This document shows, one piece after another, positions 44,670 through 51,491 of a stretch of 64,000 nt of DNA. Source of the stretch: Hyphococcus sp. (GTDB lineage: Bacteria > Pseudomonadota > Alphaproteobacteria > Caulobacterales > Parvularculaceae); NCBI GenBank assembly GCA_028289605.1, contig JANQON010000006.1, positions 461,938 to 525,937 of the forward strand. The letters are read 5' to 3'. Numbering within the stretch: the stretch's first letter is position 1; the number at the start of each line of letters is the position of its first letter. Under the pieces are notes generated by a model. That model ran no database searches, was not told the origin of the DNA, and saw nothing but the letters and a program-made list of their open reading frames with translations. The position numbers and the translations under genes are program-made.

Positions 44670-45025
44670 TCTGTGTCTTTTGCACGATCCGCGGAGCGCA
44701 TGATCAACTTGAGCCGTCCGTTGGCGCGTTTCACCGCTTCGTCCACTTTTTCGAGCTCAGCGCTCAGATCGTCGTCCGGTTCCGCCGCGGCTTCGAGAAG
44801 GTCTTTGGCGTTTCGAATTTCACTCTCGATGGAGGCAAATTTGCGGTCCAGCTGGGTCGCGTCGCCGGATTTTGGCGATTCAGCCGCTTCCGCCCTTTCG
44901 GCACCGACCGCCAGATTCTCAGTTGCGCCGGATTTGCCGGAGTCCCGCCACACCATTCGTCCTACGAACAGGCCGAAAACGAAGGCGACAACGCCAATCA
45001 GGACGCCATTTTCAAAAATCTGCAT
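44666..45025 (-). CDS. hypothetical single-span membrane protein with coiled coil
   Basis: About 119 residues: one N-terminal helix (GVLIGVVAFVFGLFVGRMVW) and then an acidic/helical cytosolic part, with coiled-coil potential in DRKFASIESEIRNAKDLLEAAA and ELEKVDEAVKRANGRLKLI. ATG 45025 is preferred; a GTG at 45037 is possible. The stop overlaps that of the convergent MFS gene by four bases. Not recognised. Confidence 0.65.
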   Translation of the reverse strand: MQIFENGVLIGVVAFVFGLFVGRMVWRDSGKSGATENLAVGAERAEAAESPKSGDATQLDRKFASIESEIRNAKDLLEAAAEPDDDLSAELEKVDEAVKRANGRLKLIMRSADRAKDTD

Positions 45026-45153
45026 TGATCCGTCCACAAAACCCCCAAAACGGCCATTCTGTGATGGCGCAAAGGCAGCTGAAACGAGCGCTCACTTCCA
45101 TGCCACCTAAGCAAGCCGCGCGCCAGAGCGGAAAAACGTAAACGTTGCGACGC

Positions 45154-45190
45154 AAACAAAAAGCCGCCCGGATCTGCTCCGAGCGGCTTT
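45154..45190 (-). terminator. intrinsic terminator of infC
   Basis: On the minus strand AAAGCCGCTCGG pairs with CCGGGCGGCTTT (45190-45179 with 45171-45160, one wobble) around a 7-base loop. It is followed by T-rich TTGTTTG. It stands 25 bases after the infC stop and makes infC the last gene of its transcript. Confidence 0.85.
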
Positions 45191-45215
45191 GAAAGGATCG
45201 GCCGTTTCGCCTCGC

Positions 45216-45755
45216 CTAGCGCGGCGCCATCACCATCATGATCTGGCGGCCTTCCATTTTTGGAAATTGCTCAACTTTGGCGATTTCTTCGAAATCGTCC
45301 TGCACGCGTCTCAACAAATCCGCGCCGCGGTCCTGGTGGGCCATTTCGCGACCGCGAAAGCGCAGCGTCACCTTGACCTTATCGCCGTCTTCAAAGAAGC
45401 GCTTCATCGCCTTGACCTTCACCTCATAGTCGTGGTCGTCGATATTCGGCCGCATCTTGATCTCTTTGATTTCGACGACCTTTTGCTTCTTCTTGGCTTC
45501 GGCTTTTTTCTTCTGCTGTTGGTATTTGTATTTGCCGTAGTCCATGATCTTACAGACCGGCGGCTGTGTGTTCGGGGACACCTCTACAACGTCGAGGCCG
45601 GCGTCCTGCGCCAACTCTAGGGCGTCGTCGAGCTTAACAACGCCTTTTTTCTCCCCGTGCTGATCGATAAGCAGAATCTGCGGAACGCTGATCTCCTCGT
45701 TAATGCGCGGCCCTTCATGCTTCGGCGCCGGCGCTGCGAATGGTTTGCGTGCTAT
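45216..45755 (-). CDS. infC: translation initiation factor IF-3, with ATA start codon
   Basis: A 179-residue factor that binds the 30S subunit, prevents premature 50S joining and checks the start codon. Landmarks: [48 protein letters not shown] and [20 protein letters not shown] [15 protein letters not shown]. The full N-terminus can only be reached from ATA at 45755: AAAGGAG lies eight bases before it, and there is no ATG, GTG or TTG in frame until far inside the domain (about residue 48, TTG at 45614). Rare AUU/AUA/AUC starts on infC allow IF-3 to repress its own mRNA in other bacteria, so autoregulation is likely here. Confidence 0.93.
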   Translation of the reverse strand: MARKPFAAPAPKHEGPRINEEISVPQILLIDQHGEKKGVVKLDDALELAQDAGLDVVEVSPNTQPPVCKIMDYGKYKYQQQKKKAEAKKKQKVVEIKEIKMRPNIDDHDYEVKVKAMKRFFEDGDKVKVTLRFRGREMAHQDRGADLLRRVQDDFEEIAKVEQFPKMEGRQIMMVMAPR

Positions 45756-45782
45756 GAACTTCTCTCCTTTGGCGGCTAATAG

Positions 45783-45838
45783 AAAAAACCGGCCGAATAT
45801 GGTGGAAATTGGTTAATTTTCACCATCACGCGAGCCGG
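45783..45838 (-). promoter_or_regulatory. terminator-like hairpin in the infC leader
   Basis: On the minus strand CCGGC (45838-45834) closes a structure whose core is a 12-bp stem (ATGGTGAAAATT with AATTTCCACCAT, one mismatch, four-base loop, 45826-45799). It ends with GCCGG (45793-45789) and six T (45788-45783), only 28 bases before the infC ATA. It could terminate the glycosyltransferase transcript or attenuate infC. Confidence 0.6.
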
Positions 45839-45847
45839 AAGGGGCGA

Positions 45848-45875
45848 TATATAAGGGAATTTCAGCACCAATCAA
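45848..45875 (-). promoter_or_regulatory. candidate infC promoter
   Basis: Minus-strand TTGATT at 45875-45870 and TATATA at 45853-45848, 16 bases apart. It overlaps the last codons of the glycosyltransferase gene. If used, the transcript starts upstream of the terminator-like hairpin at 45783-45838. Confidence 0.35.
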
Positions 45876-46861
45876 TGCGCGTGCACGGTGCGTGGCGCAT
45901 CGTCGGCGGAAACGGCAATCAAGCCCATATTGGAAAGCGTCCGCCAGACGAACGCGGCATCCACCGAATCCGGACCGTCGGAGGTCGTCAGCGTCACGAC
46001 ATGGCGGCCATGCGGCGCGGCTGCGTCTGAGGCGGCGCCGGACGCAATCAGAACGCCCTCGCATCCGACGCTGACGGCCAGATGCATTTCTTCAGCCTGG
46101 TCGGACACGAAGAATGAAGCCTCGTGGGCGAGCGCTGCAAGCTGAAGATGATCTGTCTTCCCGGAGAGATCGACCAGTTGCGGCGCTGCGTCGGCGATTT
46201 CATCGCCGAACTCGTGCAACTCCTTCGGTCCGGCCAGCACTGGCATATATCCCGCCGTCGCCATAATCGTTGCAAGACCGGCGTAACCTCTCGCCGTCCA
46301 GCGCGCCTCAGGATCGGGTCCCGGCAACAACAGCCCATAGGCGCCCGAAATACCGTACCAGGATGGTTTCATGTTCGCGGAATCTTTGCGCGCATCAAGG
46401 GCCCAGTGAAAATCGGGCAGTCGGTCGCCCTCTTCCAGTCCCGCATCCTGCATCAGACGCGTCAGGCTGGGCGTCGCCAGGGCCGCGCGCGACGACCCGC
46501 GCCGCCGTTTCGACGCAGGCGCAGCGCTGAACCATCGCGGTCGAAAGGGGCCCATGGCGCCGTGCAGTTTCTTTCCAGCGTCGTCCGCAGCCAGGTCGTA
46601 AACCCGTTCGAACTTGGCGTTCTTGAGCTGCCGAACAAACTCCTTGCGCGCCTCGGAATCCTTAAAGTTCGGGATCGCCGCGACCTGATCGAAATACGGA
46701 GAAGCGCGCGCGACGCGCTGCAGCGGCGAGATCGTCAGCAAACTGATGGTCGCGTCAGGGTGCGCCCTTCGGATCGAATCGAATGCAGGCTCCGCCGCCA
46801 CAAATCCGGCAAGATTGTCTGTTTTGATGACTAGGATGTTTTCTTTTTTACGCCCGAACAT
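45872..46861 (-). CDS. glycosyltransferase family 9 (heptosyltransferase-like)
   Basis: About 329 residues starting at ATG 46861, nine bases after the stop of the GT4 gene. The start ILVIKTDNLAGFVAAEPAFDSIRRAHP is the GT9 N-terminal pattern; LLPGPDPEARW and the C-terminal FFVSDQAEEMHLAVSVGCEGVLIASG complete the two-Rossmann GT-B fold. The usual TGPSHIAA-like acceptor motif is altered here to SDQAEEMHLA. Likely transfers a heptose or other sugar to lipopolysaccharide core. Forms a unit with the GT4 gene upstream. Confidence 0.85.
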   Translation of the reverse strand: MFGRKKENILVIKTDNLAGFVAAEPAFDSIRRAHPDATISLLTISPLQRVARASPYFDQVAAIPNFKDSEARKEFVRQLKNAKFERVYDLAADDAGKKLHGAMGPFRPRWFSAAPASKRRRGSSRAALATPSLTRLMQDAGLEEGDRLPDFHWALDARKDSANMKPSWYGISGAYGLLLPGPDPEARWTARGYAGLATIMATAGYMPVLAGPKELHEFGDEIADAAPQLVDLSGKTDHLQLAALAHEASFFVSDQAEEMHLAVSVGCEGVLIASGAASDAAAPHGRHVVTLTTSDGPDSVDAAFVWRTLSNMGLIAVSADDAPRTVHAH

Positions 46862-46869
46862 TGACCCGC

Positions 46870-48090
46870 CTACCGCACCTCTCGCCCCAACAACTCCCGA
46901 TAAACACGCAGCGTCGCATCGCACATTGCCGCCGCCGAATAAACCGCCCGCACGCGCGCCCGACCGGCCTCGCCGAGCCGATGACGCAGGTCCTCGTCGC
47001 TTGCGAGATCCAGCATGGCGCCGGCGAGCGCATCCCTGTCGCCCGGCGCAAACAAAAGGCCGGTTTCGCCGTCAACAATGGTCTCGCAGAAACCGCCATG
47101 CGCCGCGGCAATCACGGGCTTGCCCATGGCGCCGGCCTCGACCGCGGTGCGACCAAAGGGCTCCGGTCGCAGCGACGGCGCCGCAACGGCGTCCGCCGCG
47201 GCGTATGCTGCCGGCATGTCGGCGCTCTCGCCGACCAATTGAACCATGTCGCGCACCCCACGCTGATCGATTTGCGCACGCAAAGCCGCCTCGAATGAGT
47301 GATCGCCTTGCGCGCCCCCGCACAAAACTAACCGCAATGGCGGCGCTTTTCCAGCATTGACTTGCGGTTTCAATGTCGCCGCGGCGTCAATCGCCAATGA
47401 CTGTCCCTTCCACGGGGTGAGGCGCGCGGGCAGCAGAAATATGACAGCGCCGGCGGCGTCACCGAGGCCCCATGCGGCCCGCGTATGGTTAATGCGCTCG
47501 GCGTTTATCCCGCCTAGATCAAAGATTCTGAGGTCGGCGCCCCGAGGAATGATTTTCAGCCGTGAAGGCTCAATTTCGTAGTCGGAAGCGATCCTGTCCC
47601 CTGTGAATCGGGAATTGGCGATCACCGCCTGGCCCCTGGTGAGCGACGAATTATACCATTTTTTCATGGGGCCGTTTGCTGCATGGGCGCCGTGGAACGT
47701 CGTCACAAGCGGTTTGCTTGTCCGGCGGGCGGCGATGACGCAACTCCAGGCCGGCGCCCGAGACCGGGCGTGAATGAGATCCACCTGTTTCGCCTCAACC
47801 AGCGCCGCCAGGCGCCCCGCATTTCGCCAAATCGACCAGGGATCTTTTCGGTCGACGGGCATGGGCAAGATTTCCCCGCCGACCCGCTCGATATCGGACG
47901 TTAATCGACCTCCGGCGGTTGCGATCAGCGCGCGTCCGCCCGCCTCAACAATCGCCCCGGCCATCTCCAGCGTGGTGCGCTCAGCGCCGCCGGCGCCGAG
48001 GCGCGGAACCACTTGCAGAATGGTATGAGAAAACCCAATCAACCTTTTTTCGTGCTTTCCTGCCTGATCTGAAATCATCACGCGATTCAT
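46870..48090 (-). CDS. glycosyltransferase family 4
   Basis: A 406-residue GT-B enzyme. The N-terminal LQVVPRLGAGGAERTTLEMA is the acceptor-side glycine loop, ARSRAPAWSCVIAAR and TTFHGAH follow. In the C-terminal half LPARLTPWKGQSLAIDAA, and E-x7-E in EPFGRTAVEAGAMGKPVIA, bind the nucleotide sugar. Retaining GT4 enzymes build LPS core, capsule or glycolipids. With the GT9 gene it probably acts on lipopolysaccharide. Confidence 0.92.
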   Translation of the reverse strand: MNRVMISDQAGKHEKRLIGFSHTILQVVPRLGAGGAERTTLEMAGAIVEAGGRALIATAGGRLTSDIERVGGEILPMPVDRKDPWSIWRNAGRLAALVEAKQVDLIHARSRAPAWSCVIAARRTSKPLVTTFHGAHAANGPMKKWYNSSLTRGQAVIANSRFTGDRIASDYEIEPSRLKIIPRGADLRIFDLGGINAERINHTRAAWGLGDAAGAVIFLLPARLTPWKGQSLAIDAAATLKPQVNAGKAPPLRLVLCGGAQGDHSFEAALRAQIDQRGVRDMVQLVGESADMPAAYAAADAVAAPSLRPEPFGRTAVEAGAMGKPVIAAAHGGFCETIVDGETGLLFAPGDRDALAGAMLDLASDEDLRHRLGEAGRARVRAVYSAAAMCDATLRVYRELLGREVR

Positions 48091-48124
48091 GGCGTGCCGG
48101 CGAGATCATGCTACATCGAAGCGC

Positions 48125-48877
48125 ATGGATTACGACCCTCCCCAATACATCGACGGCCCGCATGGGCGCATCGCGATCCGGCGTCGCGCGGGACTCGGCC
48201 CCGGCGTTGTCTGGCTCGGCGGTTTTCGTTCCGACATGGTGGGGACGAAAGCGGCGTATCTTGATCAATGGGCGGATCAATCCGGCCGCGCCTTTCTGCG
48301 ATTCGACTACTCCGGACATGGGGAATCCGACGGTCGGTTCGAGGACGGCGACATCGGCGCATGGACCAGGGACGCCCTCGCCGCGTTCGACGCATGTGCC
48401 GAAGGCCCTCAAATCCTCGTCGGCTCTTCCATGGGAGCATGGATCGCAACTCTTGTCGCGACGGCGCGACCGGACAGAATTGCCGCGATCGTCTTCATCG
48501 CGCCGGCGCCCGACTTTACCGCGCGGCTGATGTGGCCTTCGTTTTCGGACGAGCAGCGGGAGACCATCATGCGCGACGGGCGCCTTGAACAGCCCTCAGA
48601 CTATTCCGAAGAGCCGGAAGTCATCACGCTTCAGCTTATCGAAGACGGCCGCGACCATCTCGTCATGGGCGCGCCGATACGGTTTCCGTTCCCTGTGCGC
48701 ATTCTCCAAGGCATGGCTGACGACGCCGTGCCATGGCGCCATGCGCTAGAGTTCGCCGACCTCATCGACAGCGCCGATCTGGAAGTGCTGCTGACCAAAA
48801 CGGGCGATCACCGGCTGTCGACGCCCGACGATCTGGCGCGGCTCCGAGACACGCTGGAAGCGCTTGGCGCGGGTTAA
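48125..48877 (+). CDS. alpha/beta hydrolase
   Basis: A 250-residue serine hydrolase. WLGGFRSDMVGTKA near residue 30, RFDYSGHGESDG near 59-70, nucleophile Ser102 in GSSMG, Asp in GMADDAVPW and His in GDHRLS make the full triad. This matches the palmitoyl-thioesterase-like group of bacterial hydrolases (ABHD10-like). ATG 48125 is the conserved-looking start. It is divergent from the glycosyltransferase pair; substrate unknown. Confidence 0.9.
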   Translation: MDYDPPQYIDGPHGRIAIRRRAGLGPGVVWLGGFRSDMVGTKAAYLDQWADQSGRAFLRFDYSGHGESDGRFEDGDIGAWTRDALAAFDACAEGPQILVGSSMGAWIATLVATARPDRIAAIVFIAPAPDFTARLMWPSFSDEQRETIMRDGRLEQPSDYSEEPEVITLQLIEDGRDHLVMGAPIRFPFPVRILQGMADDAVPWRHALEFADLIDSADLEVLLTKTGDHRLSTPDDLARLRDTLEALGAG

Positions 48878-48975
48878 CGCCAGGTTAATCGCCGCTGGGG
48901 CGCTTTGGCGAAAATTAAAGACTTCTCGTTAAATTCGGGCCGATCAGATAGGCGTGAAGAAGGCCGCCGAAGCAC

Positions 48976-50967
48976 TTGATACTGCGCGCGTTGAGAATCT
49001 GGGCGTTTGCAGCCGCTGCCGGGGCGATAGGACTGGCGGCGACGCCCTCCTATGCGCAGCCCTTCACCAACACCACGCTTGGGACCATCGACGGCGCCAC
49101 GACCTGCGCCGCGCCCCTGACGCGGACAATAGCGGTCCCGACGTCCACGCTGATCGGCGATCTCGACGTCGGCTTTATCGCCAGCCACTCCTGGCGAACG
49201 GACATTCAGGTGCAACTTACCTCGCCGGCAGGCACCACCGTTGAAATCCTCGACGGGCCGGCGAATGTAAACCTCAACAACTACAACATTCAGCTGAGCG
49301 ACGAGGCGGGCAACCTTGTCAACACCGCCCCCCACAACACCAATGACAGCGTCACGGCGGCGCCCTACGAGAACACCGTGCGCCCGGACACCCCCCTCAG
49401 CGCCTTCATCGGCGAAGACGCGCAAGGGATCTGGTCGTTCGCCATTTGCGATACTTTCACGGGCGCCGACGACGGAACCTTTCGACGCGCCGAATTGATC
49501 ATCACAGCCGCGACCGATGCTGACCTGTCGCTTTCATTGACGGTTAACGACGCCAACCCCTCTGTCGGTCAGACAATTATCTACACGATCACGGTCAACA
49601 ACAGCGGCCCCCTCGCCGCCACGGGCGTCGTTGTCCAGGATCTGTTGCCCAGCGGCGTGTCTTATGTGTCCGACAACGGCTCGGGCGCATATGTTCCAGG
49701 GACCGGCTTGTGGACGATTCCCGGTTCGATCGCGAGCGGGGGGTCGGCGTCTCTGCAGATCTCAGCCTCGGTCAACGCTTCCGGCGCCTACTCCAATCTC
49801 GCCGAAGTCGTCGCGTCGGATCTGGGCGACCCCGACTCAACACCCAATAATTCAGCCACGGCGCCGACCGAAGACGACACCGACATCGTGACCATTAATC
49901 CCGGCGGATCGGCGGGTACGCCGCCAACGCTCTCATGCAGCGCCGGTTCGACGACCCATGACTGGGACCTCGCCGCCAACAGCTGGCCATCGGGATCGCT
50001 GGCGCAGACCTACGCCGGCGGATCGGCGACTCTCGATTTTACGATTTCCGGCGACACCGGGGCCTTCCAGAACAGCACGCCGGTAACCGATAACAGCACG
50101 ACTGGGGGATTGAGCCCGGCGCAGCTCGGTCTTTACCTGTTTACGAACCACGTGGCCCGCGCCGATTCGGTTGATGTGGAATTCGACATTGGCGCTGCCG
50201 GAACCGGCGTGCCCGGGCTGCAATTCTCTATCTTTGACGTCGATTTTTTCAGCGGTCAGTTCACGGATGAAATCCGGGTCGCCGGCTATCTGGGCGCCTC
50301 CATCGTCGCTCCGGTATTAACCGAAGGCGTCGCCAACAGCGTTTCTGGTTTCACGGCAATCGGGGACGCGCTCGCGGACAACGCTACGGCGGACGGCACG
50401 GTTGTCGTCACATTTAATCAGGCGGTCGATCGGGTTGTGATTACCTATGGCAACGGCGCGACTGCGCCGGCCGCCCCCGGCAATCAGGCCATCGCCGTTC
50501 ACGACATCACCTATTGCCTTTCGAGCGCAGAACTCAGCGCCGCGAAAACCGTGAGCGTCTACGACCCCGCCGGCGCGGGATTGTTCGCCGTACCGGGCAA
50601 TGACGTCGTTTACGCGATCACCGCCGCCAATATCGGCGACGGCGCCGTCGATGCCGATTCGATCTTTCTCGTTGACGCGCTGCCTGCCGACGTTGAGTTT
50701 TACAATGGCGATTTCGATGACGGCGGCCCCGGCTCGACGGTCATCGAATTCTCGCAATCAGGCGCGGGCCTGACATTCAATGAAGCCAGCGATCTGGGCT
50801 TTTCCAACAGCGCGACGGCGCCGAGCAGTTTCGCCGCATGCGCCTATACGCCGGCCGCTGGATACGATCCCAACGTTCTGCATGTCTGTTTTAATCCCAG
50901 CGGCGCCATGGCCGCCGGCGATCCGGACCCCTCCTTCACCGTGCGGTTTCGAGCCCGGATCAAATGA
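48976..50967 (+). CDS. secreted protein with proprotein-convertase P-domain and DUF11 repeats
   Basis: A 663-residue exported protein. The signal peptide ends at SYAQP. A P-domain-like beta-sandwich follows (about 28-180: VGFIASHSWRTDIQVQLTSPAG, GIWSFAICDTFTGADDGTF). A DUF11 repeat (about 183-300: LTVNDANPSVGQTIIYTITV, DLLPSGVSYVS) and, after a middle region, a second DUF11-like repeat near 520-640 complete it. No protease domain and no anchor is seen. Start TTG 48976 is provisional because no strong ribosome site is visible. Such domains usually occur in surface adhesins; here the function is unknown. Confidence 0.75.
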   Translation: MILRALRIWAFAAAAGAIGLAATPSYAQPFTNTTLGTIDGATTCAAPLTRTIAVPTSTLIGDLDVGFIASHSWRTDIQVQLTSPAGTTVEILDGPANVNLNNYNIQLSDEAGNLVNTAPHNTNDSVTAAPYENTVRPDTPLSAFIGEDAQGIWSFAICDTFTGADDGTFRRAELIITAATDADLSLSLTVNDANPSVGQTIIYTITVNNSGPLAATGVVVQDLLPSGVSYVSDNGSGAYVPGTGLWTIPGSIASGGSASLQISASVNASGAYSNLAEVVASDLGDPDSTPNNSATAPTEDDTDIVTINPGGSAGTPPTLSCSAGSTTHDWDLAANSWPSGSLAQTYAGGSATLDFTISGDTGAFQNSTPVTDNSTTGGLSPAQLGLYLFTNHVARADSVDVEFDIGAAGTGVPGLQFSIFDVDFFSGQFTDEIRVAGYLGASIVAPVLTEGVANSVSGFTAIGDALADNATADGTVVVTFNQAVDRVVITYGNGATAPAAPGNQAIAVHDITYCLSSAELSAAKTVSVYDPAGAGLFAVPGNDVVYAITAANIGDGAVDADSIFLVDALPADVEFYNGDFDDGGPGSTVIEFSQSGAGLTFNEASDLGFSNSATAPSSFAACAYTPAAGYDPNVLHVCFNPSGAMAAGDPDPSFTVRFRARIK

Positions 50968-51020
50968 GCCGACCGCAAAACGGTTCGTCGCAAATTCGCC
51001 TCCAGTAGTCCCGACCGGCT

Positions 51021-51064
51021 TGCGACACCTGTCGCATTCCGCTAGCGTTGCGACAGGTGTAACA
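51021..51064 (+). promoter_or_regulatory. double palindromic operator in front of the BlaI-type gene
   Basis: Two copies of a 16-bp element: TGCGACA-CC-TGTCGCA (51021-51036, perfect) and TGCGACA-GG-TGTAACA (51049-51064, two arm mismatches), with centres 28 bp apart. They stand 41-84 bases before the BlaI-like ATG. The ACA-N2-TGT core agrees with BlaI/MecI operator geometry. Confidence 0.7.
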
Positions 51065-51104
51065 GCTATCGAAAGGGGCGGCGCGCCAATCGCGCCGGGT
51101 CCAC

Positions 51105-51491
51105 ATGCCCGAGCATTCCATCGACAATCCGACAAGGCCGGAGCTAGCCATTCTGAAGTTGCTGTGGCGCGGCCGGGAATTGAGCGCGCGCGACATTCAT
51201 AGCGCCATCATTGAAGAGTTCGACTGGTCGTATTCCACCGTGCGCACGGTGCTGGAGCGCATGACCGACAAGGGCTTGATTTCGAAAACGGCCGTCAGCG
51301 GGGTCAACATTTACGCAGCCGAAGTCAGCAAGGTGTCGATGCTGGGGCGCATGATCGCCGATTTCTCCAAACGCGTTCTGGAACTCGACAACGCTCCGGC
51401 CGCCGCCTTCTTCTCTGATTCAAAGTTGTTGTCGGAAAGCGAGCTCGCCGAGCTTGAGGCGATGCTGCGCGATGCGGAGGACAAGTCATGA
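51105..51491 (+). CDS. BlaI/MecI/CopY-family repressor
   Basis: A 128-residue winged-helix protein. PTRPELAILKLLWRGRELSARDIH begins the DNA-binding domain, WSYSTVRTVLERMTDKGLI is the recognition helix, and the C-terminal helices (FFSDSKLLSESELAELEAMLRDAE) should dimerise. In beta-lactam systems BlaI is cut when the M56 partner senses antibiotic. It overlaps the M56-M23 gene by ATGA, so the two form one unit controlled by the double operator. Confidence 0.92.
   Translation: MPEHSIDNPTRPELAILKLLWRGRELSARDIHSAIIEEFDWSYSTVRTVLERMTDKGLISKTAVSGVNIYAAEVSKVSMLGRMIADFSKRVLELDNAPAAAFFSDSKLLSESELAELEAMLRDAEDKS

Noticed and set aside
45614..45616. TTG at 45614 as the infC start
   Set aside because: Would remove the conserved N-terminal domain; ATA 45755 has the ribosome site.
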